Shown one piece after another: positions 42,987-52,639 of a stretch of 64,000 nucleotides of DNA. How positions within the stretch are numbered: the first letter of the stretch is position 1; every line of letters starts with the position of its first letter. Under the pieces are notes generated by a model. The model was not told the DNA's origin, made no database searches, and saw nothing but the letters and a program-made list of their open reading frames with translations. The position numbers and the translations under genes are program-made. The DNA is from Bacteroidota bacterium (GTDB lineage Bacteria; Bacteroidota; Bacteroidia; Chitinophagales; Chitinophagaceae), in the NCBI GenBank assembly GCA_005884665.1, contig VBAT01000013.1:124898-188897 (forward strand). The letters run 5' to 3'.

Positions 42987-44357
42987 TCAGAAATAAAACC
43001 AGTTTAACAAAAGTTCAGGAAAAATTCCAAGTAAAATGATCAATACAGCCAACGCGACCAGCGTCCCTTTAAACACAGGACTTATCGGTATCACTCTTGC
43101 CGGCCCATCTTTAAAATACATGGCCTGGATAACCCGGAAATAATAATAGACGCTTACGGCCGCCATTAAGACAGCAAAGATGACCAGCCAGAAGTTCTTG
43201 CCTGTGGCAATAACGGATTCCAGCATCTTGAATTTCGCAATAAACCCTCCTGTGAGAGGAATACCGGCAAGCGACAATAAAAAGATAGCCGTTGTGGCAG
43301 CTAATAACGGTTCCTGCTTTGCCAGGCCATTGAATCCATCAAATGTGTAATCGTTCATTTTGATCAACACTGCGAATATTCCGATCGTCGCCAGGCTATA
43401 GGCTGCGGAATAAATGAGCAATCCTTCTTTCCCATCCATATTCATTGCATAGATCGCCATGAGCATAAAACCGGCCTGCGCAATACTGGAATAAGCCAAC
43501 ATTCGTTTTACACTCTGCTGGAATACCGCGGTGATATTTCCGATAAGCAGAGTAGCAGCCGTGATAAGTGCAATCCATATCTGCCATTGCTGCTGCAACC
43601 GCCCAAATGCTTCATAGAACAACCGGATGAATGCAACAAATACAGCCACTTTGACAATCGTAGCCATAAACGATGTGAACACCGTAGGTGCGCCATCATA
43701 TACATCAGGTGTCCAGAAATGAAAAGGCGCGGCCGATACTTTAAAAGCCATGGAAAAGAGAAGCAGTATCATCCCCGCGATCATCAAGGTCCCGGGCTTC
43801 GCGGCCACATTTATCTGCGCCGTGTCAAACGAACCCGCGGAACCATAGATCAACGCTATACCCATCAGCATTAAACCTGTTGAAAACGCACCCAGTAGAA
43901 AATATTTCAAGGAAGCCTCATTGCTCCTGAGATTCTTTTTATCGCTTCCAGTAAGGATATAAAGCGGAATCGAAATGATCTCGATACCAAGGAAAAGTAT
44001 CAGCAATGAAGTAAACGAAGTAGCAAGTACCACCCCGCAAAGAATGAAGAATATAAGGGCAAAATACTCCGCGTAATAACTGCCCGTTCTTTCAATGTCT
44101 CGTGCCGACAAAAGAAAATAGACGAACGTGGAAAAGAAAATGACGCTGTTGAACAAAAGCGCGAACCTGTCAAAATGCATCATGCTGCCGACATTGATAC
44201 TGAAAAAAGTTATCCCGGACATTTCGAGCAGGTTGGCCACAAACAACAAGAACAGACCTGCTGTCGCCAGGTGACGCAGATTACTCTTCTGTTTTAGCAA
44301 CAGACCGCTAAACATCATAATAACTCCTAAAACTGCCGACAATATTAACGCGTTCAT
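42987..44357 (-). CDS. nuoN: NADH-quinone oxidoreductase subunit N
   Basis: Antiporter-like membrane subunit of complex I, 456 residues with about 14 helices. Family segments include SLKYFLLGAFSTGLMLMGIALIYG, PFHFWTPDVYDGAPT and SVKRMLAYSSIAQAGFM, with the conserved Glu and Lys residues used in proton transfer. It is the last gene of the nuo operon, seven bases after nuoM, and is directly followed by the terminator at 42943-42982. Confidence 0.96.
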   Translation of the reverse strand: MNALILSAVLGVIMMFSGLLLKQKSNLRHLATAGLFLLFVANLLEMSGITFFSINVGSMMHFDRFALLFNSVIFFSTFVYFLLSARDIERTGSYYAEYFALIFFILCGVVLATSFTSLLILFLGIEIISIPLYILTGSDKKNLRSNEASLKYFLLGAFSTGLMLMGIALIYGSAGSFDTAQINVAAKPGTLMIAGMILLLFSMAFKVSAAPFHFWTPDVYDGAPTVFTSFMATIVKVAVFVAFIRLFYEAFGRLQQQWQIWIALITAATLLIGNITAVFQQSVKRMLAYSSIAQAGFMLMAIYAMNMDGKEGLLIYSAAYSLATIGIFAVLIKMNDYTFDGFNGLAKQEPLLAATTAIFLLSLAGIPLTGGFIAKFKMLESVIATGKNFWLVIFAVLMAAVSVYYYFRVIQAMYFKDGPARVIPISPVFKGTLVALAVLIILLGIFPELLLNWFYF

Positions 44358-44364
44358 ATTTTTA

Positions 44365-45852
44365 TTACCTCGTTAAATACCGGGCTATTTCCGGCCTGTT
44401 GATAATACCATTGGTTATGTCTGCTGAAATATCTTCGGTGATCCTTAAAAACGGTTGCGAATAAATCCCGATCCACACGATAAGTATTACAATTACGCCC
44501 AATGCCAATTTTTCACTGAGCCTGATATCGCCTGCCGCTGAAACGGCTGCCGATACATTGCCATAAAATATCTTGCGGATCAGGTTGAGAGTGTAAACAG
44601 CCGCCAGGATGATACAGACCCCTGCCAGCACCGTAAACCATAAGCTGTAATGCGTTGCGATTGAACTGAAGATACCTGTGAACATAAGAAACTCTCCAAC
44701 AAATGCATTGGTAAGCGGCAAAGCAATATTGGCGAGCGCTATGACGACAAAGAAAATGGCGAGCGCCGGTGCTTTTTGCGCAAGGCCTCCAAGTTCCGAA
44801 AGCTTTCTTGTTCCCATTTGTCTTTCTATCCATTCAGCGCCGATCCACAACCCGATAATATTGATGCCGTGATTGAACAACTGTATCATGACACCCTGCA
44901 TCCCAATGTTATTCAAAGAAAAGATCGTGACGCACATAAGCCCAATATGTGCAATAGAAGAATAGGCTACCAGTCTTTTGATATCATCCTGCTGTATCGC
45001 GATCAATGAAGCATAGATCATCCCGACCACGGCCAATGTGGAAGTAGTGTCGCCCCATCTCCAGGATGCAAGCGGTAAAACCGGAAGCAACCAGCGCAAC
45101 AGGCCAAAAACTCCCATTTTAACCATCACACCGCTCAATGCCATAGTGACTGCGGTAGGCGATTGCTCATATGTATCCGGCTGCCAGGTATGAAAGGGAA
45201 AGATTGGCATTTTGATCGCAAAAGCGATGAACAATAACCAAAAAAGCCAATCCTGTTCCTTCGAGGTGAGTGCTGCGTTATAAAAAGCAGTGATATCGAA
45301 ACTACGCCCGGGCGTATGAAAATAAATGTATAATAGGCCGACCAGCATCAACAGTGAACCGACAAAAGTATAAATGAAGAATTTGAAAGTAACCTGTATC
45401 CTTCTCGGACCTCCCCATTGTGAACAAAGAAAATAAGCGGGTATCAATGCCAGTTCCCAGAAGAAGTAAAACAATAAAGCATCCGCGGCTACAAATACTC
45501 CCATCATGCCAGCCTGCATCAATAACATCAGGGCAAAAAAGTTATTGGCCTTTGCATAAACTGTTTTCCAGGTTGCGATAAAAATGAGGGGAAAAGCTAC
45601 AGCGTTTAAAAGGCAAAGGATCTGGCTCAACCCATCCAGTTTTACTGAAAAGCTACTGTTGAGCGATCCCATCCATTCATATCGCTGGGCAAAATATTCC
45701 GGGTCCTTTAAGACAGTCAGCCCGATCAGTGAGACGGCCAGTGTTATTACAGAGGAAGCCAGGGCCCAGCCTTTTACCGATTTCTCGTTTTTTACAAAGA
45801 AGGCGACCAGGCCTGTCAGCAAAGGGATCAATATCAATAAAACAGGAATCAT
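44365..45852 (-). CDS. nuoM: NADH-quinone oxidoreductase subunit M
   Basis: Antiporter-like membrane subunit of complex I, 495 residues. Characteristic pieces: FFWELALIPAYFL (conserved Glu), FPFHTWQPDTYEQSPTAVTM, and DIKRLVAYSSIAHIGLM (conserved Lys). It lies 18 bases downstream of nuoL and seven bases before nuoN. Length and motifs are normal. Confidence 0.96.
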   Translation of the reverse strand: MIPVLLILIPLLTGLVAFFVKNEKSVKGWALASSVITLAVSLIGLTVLKDPEYFAQRYEWMGSLNSSFSVKLDGLSQILCLLNAVAFPLIFIATWKTVYAKANNFFALMLLMQAGMMGVFVAADALLFYFFWELALIPAYFLCSQWGGPRRIQVTFKFFIYTFVGSLLMLVGLLYIYFHTPGRSFDITAFYNAALTSKEQDWLFWLLFIAFAIKMPIFPFHTWQPDTYEQSPTAVTMALSGVMVKMGVFGLLRWLLPVLPLASWRWGDTTSTLAVVGMIYASLIAIQQDDIKRLVAYSSIAHIGLMCVTIFSLNNIGMQGVMIQLFNHGINIIGLWIGAEWIERQMGTRKLSELGGLAQKAPALAIFFVVIALANIALPLTNAFVGEFLMFTGIFSSIATHYSLWFTVLAGVCIILAAVYTLNLIRKIFYGNVSAAVSAAGDIRLSEKLALGVIVILIVWIGIYSQPFLRITEDISADITNGIINRPEIARYLTR

Positions 45853-45870
45853 ATAAGATCTGTCAACTCA

Positions 45871-47802
45871 TTATTTTCTTAAAAAAAACTGCAGCACAAA
45901 TACAACCAGCATGCTCAGCACCATTAATAATACATAATTGGCAACCTGCCCGCTTTGTAACAATCGTAGCTGGCGGCTGCCATAATTGACGGCTCTTCCA
46001 ACACCGTTTACCAATCCATCGATCACATCCTTTTCGACAACGGAATTTAGAACTCCTCCGAGCCAGTTAAGCGGCTTTACAATAATGGTATCATACAGTT
46101 CATCCACGTACCATTTGTTTTCCAAAACTCTTCCCAATCCTTTTGTTTCCGCTAACTCGGGTTTCCGGCTGAATTTATTCCAGGCAAATACCACTACAAG
46201 TATTATCAACAAAGAGGATAAGCCTGTCAACATCCATTCTGTATTATGATCTATTTCATGCAAGCGGCCCCGCGATTCAAGGAATTGATTTGAACTGGCG
46301 AACACAGGCGCGAGAAATTCATTCAGCTTATTGGCCCCACTCGCCATGAATTCAGGAATGCCGATCCAGCCACCCACAACGGAAAGAATAGCGAGGATGA
46401 TCAGTGGAACGGTCATCGCCGAAGGGCTTTCATGCAGGTGATGTTCCTGATCATGCGTGCCCCTGAATGTGCCACGAAATACGGTAGCATATAAGCGAAA
46501 CATATAAAATGCTGTGAGCAATGCTGCACCTAATGCGATAGCATAGATCACCGGTGATCTTCCAAATGCACCGGCCAGTATCGCATCCTTGGAGAAGAAC
46601 CCCGAAAAACCGGGTATGCCTGCGATTGCCAAACAACCCAACAAGAAGGTCATGCTGGTAATCTTCATGCGTTTGTTCAAACCACCCATCTTGCGGATAT
46701 CCTGCTCACCGCCCATCGCATGAATCACACTACCGCTTCCAAGGAAGAGCAGTGCTTTGAAAAATGCGTGGGTCATCACATGAAATACAGCTGCTACATA
46801 GGCCCCTGTTCCCAATGCGAGGAACATAAATCCCAATTGGCTCACCGTCGAATAGGCCAGTACTTTTTTAATATCATTTTGCTTGAGTGCGATCGTCGCG
46901 GCAAGTATTGCAGTAGCAAGTCCAATTACCCAGACGACATTCATGACCAGGTGGGACATCGAATAAAGAATATTACTTCTCGCGACCATGTAAATACCTG
47001 CAGTCACCATCGTGGCTGCATGGATAAGGGCTGAGACTGGGGTTGGACCCGCCATTGCATCGGGTAACCATGTATAAAGAGGTATCTGTGCACTCTTGCC
47101 GGTAGCACCCACAAATAAAAGCAGGGTAATGCACGTAATATCAGTTGTGGTAAATTCTTTTCCGTTGAACTTGCCCGTAGCTGCAGCAAATACATCGGGA
47201 AAGTTTACGCTTCCCGCTTTTGAAATGATCCAGAAAATGGCGATGAGAAAACCCAGATCGCCGATGCGGTTCATGATAAAGGCCTTGTTGGCTGCTTTGT
47301 TGTACTCGTCCTTTTTGAACCAGAAACCTATCAACAAATAAGAACAAAGCCCCACTCCTTCCCAGCCTATGAACATTATCACGTAGTTAGCGCCCAGTAC
47401 CAGAAGGAGCATGGAAAAAACAAACAGGTTCAGGTAAGAGAAATACCTGCCGAAATGCTCCGTTTTCTCTTCATGCATATAAGCCACTGAATAAACGTGG
47501 ATCAGGAAACCGACGCCAGTAATGATCAAAAGGAATAAGGAAGAAAGCTGATCGATCTGAAAAGCGAACGAGATCTTCAGTTTACCCGCGTTGATAAAAT
47601 CGAAATAAGTAGCAACATGCGTATTTCCGTCCTTTACCTGCAGGAATACCCAGATGCTCATGACAAATGAAGCCAGGATAACCCCGCTGCCGATCACGCC
47701 GATCATTGATTTCGACAATTGCTTTCTTCCCAGCCCATTGATCAAAAAACCGATCAATGGGAACAAGGGAATTAGCCAGGCTATTTGTAAAGAATTCTGC
47801 AT
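45871..47802 (-). CDS. nuoL: NADH-quinone oxidoreductase subunit L
   Basis: The largest membrane subunit of complex I, 643 residues. It shows the antiporter core (FIGWEGVGLCSYLLIGFWF, PLYTWLPDAMAGPTPVSALI, DIKKVLAYSTVSQLGFM) and the C-terminal part with the long lateral helix and last anchor. Its start at 47802 follows a 49-base gap that contains a small hairpin. Together with NuoM and NuoN it carries proton-pumping channels. Confidence 0.96.
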   Translation of the reverse strand: MQNSLQIAWLIPLFPLIGFLINGLGRKQLSKSMIGVIGSGVILASFVMSIWVFLQVKDGNTHVATYFDFINAGKLKISFAFQIDQLSSLFLLIITGVGFLIHVYSVAYMHEEKTEHFGRYFSYLNLFVFSMLLLVLGANYVIMFIGWEGVGLCSYLLIGFWFKKDEYNKAANKAFIMNRIGDLGFLIAIFWIISKAGSVNFPDVFAAATGKFNGKEFTTTDITCITLLLFVGATGKSAQIPLYTWLPDAMAGPTPVSALIHAATMVTAGIYMVARSNILYSMSHLVMNVVWVIGLATAILAATIALKQNDIKKVLAYSTVSQLGFMFLALGTGAYVAAVFHVMTHAFFKALLFLGSGSVIHAMGGEQDIRKMGGLNKRMKITSMTFLLGCLAIAGIPGFSGFFSKDAILAGAFGRSPVIYAIALGAALLTAFYMFRLYATVFRGTFRGTHDQEHHLHESPSAMTVPLIILAILSVVGGWIGIPEFMASGANKLNEFLAPVFASSNQFLESRGRLHEIDHNTEWMLTGLSSLLIILVVVFAWNKFSRKPELAETKGLGRVLENKWYVDELYDTIIVKPLNWLGGVLNSVVEKDVIDGLVNGVGRAVNYGSRQLRLLQSGQVANYVLLMVLSMLVVFVLQFFLRK

Positions 47803-47810
47803 ATATCAGG

Positions 47811-47852
47811 TGTGGGTTGTCAGATGCCTGGTGTCAGGCACAGACCCGGCCT
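47811..47852. repeat. Small hairpin in the nuoK-nuoL gap
   Basis: A six-base stem TGCCTG/CAGGCA with a four-base loop (47825-47840), extended imperfectly by GGGT/ACCC further out. It has no U tract and lies inside an operon, so it more likely affects RNA stability or is a small repeat than a terminator. Confidence 0.4.
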
Positions 47853-48187
47853 TAATGTTTTAGTCTGTTTAAAAAGTTTACGTCTACCGAATGAATGTTC
47901 CGATACATCATTACGATGATCGCCAGTCCAACACTTACTTCAGCTGCGGCCACAACCATAATGAAAAAAACGAATATCTGTCCGTCGGTACCTGCAACAG
48001 CCGCCAATTCTTTTTTTGGGGGCGTAAGATGATGCATTTTTGAAAAAGCCACCAGTAATAGGTTCACGGCATTCAGCATCAGCTCTACGCACATAAATAT
48101 GATGATCGCGTTGCGGCGTGTTAATACGCCCACTATTCCAATACAGAACAGCGCAACTGACAGAATTATATAATAATCTATAAACAT
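47852..48187 (-). CDS. nuoK: NADH-quinone oxidoreductase subunit K
   Basis: Small three-helix membrane subunit of complex I, 111 residues. The helices carry the conserved Glu residues, in [15 protein letters not shown] and [16 protein letters not shown]. It lies five bases downstream of nuoJ. A short soluble loop with [15 protein letters not shown] between helices two and three is a Bacteroidota-type feature. Confidence 0.95.
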   Translation of the reverse strand: MFIDYYIILSVALFCIGIVGVLTRRNAIIIFMCVELMLNAVNLLLVAFSKMHHLTPPKKELAAVAGTDGQIFVFFIMVVAAAEVSVGLAIIVMMYRNIHSVDVNFLNRLKH

Positions 48188-48192
48188 GATCT

Positions 48193-48693
48193 TTATTCTT
48201 TTTTTCCGATCACTACCGCGCCTACCATAGCACTCAAAAACAAAATGCTGCTTATTTCAAACGGTACGACGTAGGTGCTGAACAATTCCTTTCCAAGGTT
48301 TTTTATTAATCCAATATCACCTGTCTTTACTTCTGTGAATTGTCGTTTGACCTCGCTGTCTTTTAAAGCAGCTACCAGTACCAGAAACAAACATCCACCG
48401 GCAATGCCGCCCACAAGTTTAAGCCAGCGGTTCTTTTTAGGTTCAGCTGTGTTATTGAGATTCATCAGCATGATCACGAATAGAAACAGGACCATGATAG
48501 CACCCGCATACACGATTATGTTGACGACCGCCAGGAACTGTGCGTTTAATAAAATATAATGACCGGAGATAGAGAAGAAAGTGACGATCAGCCATAATAC
48601 GCTATGAACAGGGTTTTTGCTGGTGATCATCAACAACGCGCTGAATAACGCCATCACCGTAAGAATCCCAAAAAGTATTTCAGTAACGTTCAT
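48193..48693 (-). CDS. nuoJ: NADH-quinone oxidoreductase subunit J
   Basis: Membrane subunit of complex I, 166 residues and five helices, with the conserved helix-three segment [21 protein letters not shown], which contains the pi-bulge region involved in coupling. It lies 56 bases downstream of nuoI and five bases before nuoK. Confidence 0.95.
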   Translation of the reverse strand: MNVTEILFGILTVMALFSALLMITSKNPVHSVLWLIVTFFSISGHYILLNAQFLAVVNIIVYAGAIMVLFLFVIMLMNLNNTAEPKKNRWLKLVGGIAGGCLFLVLVAALKDSEVKRQFTEVKTGDIGLIKNLGKELFSTYVVPFEISSILFLSAMVGAVVIGKKE

Positions 48694-48749
48694 TCTGTTT
48701 AAGCTGTTAGCTTTTAGCTTTCGACCAGATGTTTAGTCAAAATTTGTTT

Positions 48750-49301
48750 TCATTTTTTTGCCTGAGCTTCTCTCCGCTCACCCAGTGCCTGTTGATAGGC
48801 TTCAGGATTTTCTTTCGGATTCGGGATCAGCAGGTCTTCTTTTTTATAAATAAATCCTTTGCGCTGGTAATTGGACGGGGCAAATGTTTCCGACAAATAG
48901 ATCGCATCTTTGGGACAGGCCTCCTCGCAATAACCGCAAAAGATGCAGCGCAACATGTTGATCTCGTACTTGGCGGCGTATTTCTCTTCTTTGTACAGAT
49001 GTTCTTCCCCTGGTTGCCGCTCAGCAGCTTCCATCGTTATGGCTTCAGCCGGACAGGCAACGGCACAGAGCCCGCAAGCTGTGCAACGTTCACGCCCTTC
49101 TTCGTCGCGGTTGAGGACCTGGAGTCCCCTGAAAACCTTTGAAAATGTTCTTTTTTGTTCAGGGTATTGTATCGTCACTTTTCTTTTGAACAAATGCGAC
49201 AACGTAATCCACATTCCCTTCACGATATTCCACAGGTAGATCTTTTCCAGCCATGTCATTGGCCGCCTGTCTACCTGTTTTGCTCTTTGTGTTAACTGCA
49301 T
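48750..49301 (-). CDS. nuoI: NADH-quinone oxidoreductase subunit I (2x[4Fe-4S])
   Basis: Iron-sulphur subunit of complex I, 183 residues, with two [4Fe-4S] motifs, CTACGLCAVACP and CIFCGYCEEACP, binding clusters N6a and N6b. An amphipathic N-terminal region binds the membrane arm. A 185-base gap separates it from nuoH, which is long for this operon and holds a hairpin repeat (49380-49440). Confidence 0.96.
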   Translation of the reverse strand: MQLTQRAKQVDRRPMTWLEKIYLWNIVKGMWITLSHLFKRKVTIQYPEQKRTFSKVFRGLQVLNRDEEGRERCTACGLCAVACPAEAITMEAAERQPGEEHLYKEEKYAAKYEINMLRCIFCGYCEEACPKDAIYLSETFAPSNYQRKGFIYKKEDLLIPNPKENPEAYQQALGERREAQAKK

Positions 49302-49379
49302 AAATCGCTTATAGCTTTCAAAAATTTTCGCAAATATATATTCTTATACGCTCAATTGCGTCTCAATGATGCTATCGAT

Positions 49380-49440
49380 ATATTCTTGCCAACCATTAAT
49401 TAATGGTCGCTACCGACATGTTGCTCTTCTGGAGCAAGTC
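49380..49440. repeat. Hairpin repeat in the nuoH-nuoI gap
   Basis: On the minus strand: a stem TTGCTC/GAGCAA with five-base loop, then CATGTCGGTAGCG, then a perfect 16-base palindrome ACCATTAATTAATGGT (49392-49407). The hairpin followed by A/T-rich GGTAG text resembles a short intergenic repeat I have seen in other Bacteroidota genomes. It is not placed as a terminator of any gene end, since nuoH ends at 49487 and nuoI begins at 49301. Confidence 0.45.
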
Positions 49441-49486
49441 CGATGCCATCGTTCAATTCGAAAGTTCCGGCCTATCGACTAGCAGT

Positions 49487-50557
49487 TCATTTCTTCAGCC
49501 ATAATACAACAACGGCAGTAGCCACCATATTCAAAAGCGCCAATGGTATCAAGCTTTTCCATCCCAGGTTCATTAGCTGGTCATAGCGGAAGCGCGGAAT
49601 GGTCCAGCGTATCCACATAAAAATGAAAATAAATATCCAGGCTTTGGTCATCAACACCACAAACCCGAGCACTGACAGGACCCAGGGATCCCAGCCGAGC
49701 CCGGCTTCATTTACAAAGGGAATATCATAGCCGCCGAAATAAAGGGTAGACATCACCACGCCGCTAATGAACATATTGATATACTCAGCAAATAAATAAA
49801 AGCCAAGCTTCATGGACGAATATTCCTGGTGGTACCCGAAATTCAATTCATTTTCCGCTTCGGGAAGATCAAATGGCGTCCTGTTACATTCTGCAAGCGC
49901 ACATATAAAGAATATGATAAACCCGAGTGGCTGGTACCATATATGCCAGTTAAAAAACCCTTTACCGATCTGGTCCTGCACAATGGTGCTCATACGCAAA
50001 TCGCCCACCAGCATCAACAATGCTATTAGCGCGAGTCCCATAGGTAATTCGTAAGAGACCATTTGAGAAGCCCCACGGATCGCAGCCAGCAAGGAAAATT
50101 TATTGTTGGAAGCCCATCCACCGATCATGATGCCATATACACCCAGGCTCACCACGCCAAAAATGTAAAGGATGCCAATGTTGATATCAGCAATCTGCAG
50201 GGAAACATTCCTTCCAGCTATCGGCAAACCCGGCCCCCACGGGATAACAGCACTGGTAAGAAGCGCAGTGATCATGGCCAGCATAGGGCCAATCACAAAA
50301 AGCGTTTTCGAAGAAGCGAGCGGGATGATCTCCTCTTTAAAAAATAATTTACCTCCGTCTGCCAGAGGCTGAAGAATACCAAATATCCCTGCACGGTTCG
50401 GTCCTATCCTGTCCTGCAGGAAGGCGGCTACCTTTCTTTCCGCATACGTGGCATACATGGCCACCAGCATGGATAAACTGATGATGAAACCCACCAGCAG
50501 GAATTTTTCTAAAATAAAAAACTTATCTATCTGCAGTAAATACATATTACCCCTCAT
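49487..50557 (-). CDS. nuoH: NADH-quinone oxidoreductase subunit H
   Basis: Membrane subunit of complex I, 356 residues, at the quinone site. Typical segments: TYAERKVAAFLQDRIGPNRAG, LAECNRTPFDLPEAENELNFGYHQEYSS and FRYDQLMNLGWK. The start at 50557 overlaps the nuoG stop by four bases; an ATG 12 bases later (MYLLQIDKF) is an alternative start. Confidence 0.95.
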   Translation of the reverse strand: MRGNMYLLQIDKFFILEKFLLVGFIISLSMLVAMYATYAERKVAAFLQDRIGPNRAGIFGILQPLADGGKLFFKEEIIPLASSKTLFVIGPMLAMITALLTSAVIPWGPGLPIAGRNVSLQIADINIGILYIFGVVSLGVYGIMIGGWASNNKFSLLAAIRGASQMVSYELPMGLALIALLMLVGDLRMSTIVQDQIGKGFFNWHIWYQPLGFIIFFICALAECNRTPFDLPEAENELNFGYHQEYSSMKLGFYLFAEYINMFISGVVMSTLYFGGYDIPFVNEAGLGWDPWVLSVLGFVVLMTKAWIFIFIFMWIRWTIPRFRYDQLMNLGWKSLIPLALLNMVATAVVVLWLKK

Positions 50558-51747
50558 GGTGTATTTGGATTAGTTGAATCTGTTCCTTCTTCATTTGAAG
50601 GACTACCGATCTTTCCGTCAGTTATATTCGTGCTATATTCCAGTTTTTGACCGTTAAAAGTATCTCCTGTCGCCGGGCCTGGCAATTCACTCAACATTAC
50701 TTCCGGCTGGTTGACATCACTCACCTTATGAATATCCATCAATACCCTGGGATGCCTGCCGCCCATCACTTCGGATATTGTTTCCAATGGCCGCTTTGCA
50801 TTTATATAATGGTTCGCGCCCATTACTGAATGCCTGGCTATTTTGGTAGGACCCTCGATTACCCAGTCGCTTAATTTCTTTTTATCAAAACGGCAGGTAT
50901 TGCATATCCATCCCGGTTTACCATCATAGCTCTGAACTTCTCCCCAGGGATCTTTTCTTACTGTAACTCTCAATACCTCGTCGCCCCGGTTCCAAAGTGT
51001 GACCTTACCGCAACAGGTCGGGCAATCACGATGCGCATCAACAGGTTTAGTAAACCACACGCGGTTCTTGAAACGGAATGTCCTGTCAGTTAACGCGCCT
51101 ACAGGGCATACATCGATCATATTTCCGCTGAAATCATTCTCGATTGCCTTTGAGATATAAGTGGATATTTCCGCATGATCTCCCCTGTCGAGTATACCAT
51201 GTACACGGTTATCGGTCAATTGATCGGCTACATAGGTGCAACGATAGCAAAGGATGCATCGTGTCATATGCAACTGTATATAAGGCCCTATATCTTCCCG
51301 ATCAAAGGTCCTCCTGGAAAATTCATAGCGCGTCGATTCTTTTCCGTGATCGTATCCCAGGTCCTGCAGGTGACATTCACCGGCCTGGTCGCAGATCGGG
51401 CAATCCAGTGGGTGATTTATTAATAAAAATTCAACGACTCCATTTCTTGCATCCGTCACTCTTTCGCTGGTAATGTTCTTTACCACCATTCCATCCATGA
51501 CATTGGTGCGGCAGCTGGCTACCAGTTTCGGCATTGGTCGCGGATCAGCTGTTGAACCCGCAGCCACTTCTACCAGGCAAGTGCGGCATTTGCCCCCACT
51601 ACCCTGCAATTTGCTGTAGTAGCACATCGCGGGCGGCGTCACATCACCACCGATCATGCGTGCGGCATTTAATATCGATGTACCCGGCGGAACCTCGATG
51701 GTAATGTTGTCGATAGTTACTTTAAATAATTTCGGTGCTTCAGCCAT
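50554..51747 (-). CDS. nuoG: NADH-quinone oxidoreductase subunit G, short form
   Basis: I place the start at 51747 (MAEAPKLFKVTIDNITIEV), which avoids overlap with the gene upstream. The protein has 397 residues. Order: plant-type [2Fe-2S] domain (PAMCYYSKLQGSGGKCRTC), His-Cys [4Fe-4S] domain (DCPICDQAGECHLQDLGYDH), a CILCYRC cluster motif, and a further Cys set (DCPTCCGKV, WICNTC). The molybdopterin-like domain that makes E. coli NuoG about 900 residues is missing, as in several other Bacteroidota. The tail after residue 330 is polar and ends TDSTNPNTP. Confidence 0.9.
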   Translation of the reverse strand: MAEAPKLFKVTIDNITIEVPPGTSILNAARMIGGDVTPPAMCYYSKLQGSGGKCRTCLVEVAAGSTADPRPMPKLVASCRTNVMDGMVVKNITSERVTDARNGVVEFLLINHPLDCPICDQAGECHLQDLGYDHGKESTRYEFSRRTFDREDIGPYIQLHMTRCILCYRCTYVADQLTDNRVHGILDRGDHAEISTYISKAIENDFSGNMIDVCPVGALTDRTFRFKNRVWFTKPVDAHRDCPTCCGKVTLWNRGDEVLRVTVRKDPWGEVQSYDGKPGWICNTCRFDKKKLSDWVIEGPTKIARHSVMGANHYINAKRPLETISEVMGGRHPRVLMDIHKVSDVNQPEVMLSELPGPATGDTFNGQKLEYSTNITDGKIGSPSNEEGTDSTNPNTP

Positions 51748-51764
51748 TTTATTTCTGCTTATAG

Positions 51765-52634
51765 CTATTGATTCTTTTTTGGTTTTCTTTTGTGACACAG
51801 GGTAAACGACACACCTGCCGTAAAATAGGCCTCAGTAAAGAAAAATTGCTGCTTTGCTCTTCCCGCAATTCCTTTTTTATGCAGGATGATGTTCGGCATA
51901 TTGATATAGCCGTATTTATCTTCAGCCCTTACGATAAAATGCTTAAAAAACGTTCCCTGTATACCAATTTTGACGGATGTACCAAAGCCGGAGATATGAA
52001 ACCGGTCATTCCGGGCATAGTCCAGCAATTTTACGTTTGTCTTGGGGAATAAAACACCCGCCCCGACGCCAGCCATTGAAGAAATGATACACCAATCGGA
52101 CTTTGAATGGTACCAGGTAAAATATTTTTCGAGTTCAAAATTTAAATAGTTCAACCCGTCTGTATGTTCAAAGCTTAAAAAATCTGTTGTCATTTTCATG
52201 TCGCCATCATAAGTGCCTTCATAATTACCGCTTCTGGTAATATTTCCCTTCATTCTTACTGTCTGATCCTGTGTCATTACGTACTTCATATGATCGTCCC
52301 CAAAAGAAATGGCCAGATTATCTTTTATGAAATAACTAACCCTAAGATTGGTTTGAGGGAGTGTTAGCATGTCTACCTTCAGGTATTTATAAAGCGAGCC
52401 CATAGAGGTAGGCACATCATGTGCCTTTACGTGGTATAATTTAAAATCATAATCGTTTCCTTTAAAGCTGATATCACTTTTGGTATAGGCCCCCCTGTTC
52501 CAGCCCCATGAAATGGCTAGTTGCCCTTTTTTCTTATCGTTATAAGAAAAGTTGTCCTGGCAAAAAGAGGTAACCGTTATAAACAAAATAACAATAGTTT
52601 TAAAAATCTTGAGTCGGTGGTTTTGTTTCATCAT
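51765..52634 (-). CDS. Secreted, outer-membrane-like beta-rich protein inserted in the nuo operon
   Basis: Start at 52634 (MMKQNHRLKIFKTIVILFI): this gives a signal peptide ending near TSFCQDN and avoids overlap with nuoF, which ends at 52640. The mature protein is rich in alternating aromatic and polar strands (for example FTAGVSFTL at the end), like Bacteroidota outer-membrane beta-barrels. No family is recognised. It is between nuoF and nuoG, on the same strand with five-base and 17-base gaps, and is not a known complex I part. Confidence 0.65.
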   Translation of the reverse strand: MMKQNHRLKIFKTIVILFITVTSFCQDNFSYNDKKKGQLAISWGWNRGAYTKSDISFKGNDYDFKLYHVKAHDVPTSMGSLYKYLKVDMLTLPQTNLRVSYFIKDNLAISFGDDHMKYVMTQDQTVRMKGNITRSGNYEGTYDGDMKMTTDFLSFEHTDGLNYLNFELEKYFTWYHSKSDWCIISSMAGVGAGVLFPKTNVKLLDYARNDRFHISGFGTSVKIGIQGTFFKHFIVRAEDKYGYINMPNIILHKKGIAGRAKQQFFFTEAYFTAGVSFTLCHKRKPKKNQ

Positions 52635-52639
52635 AATTC

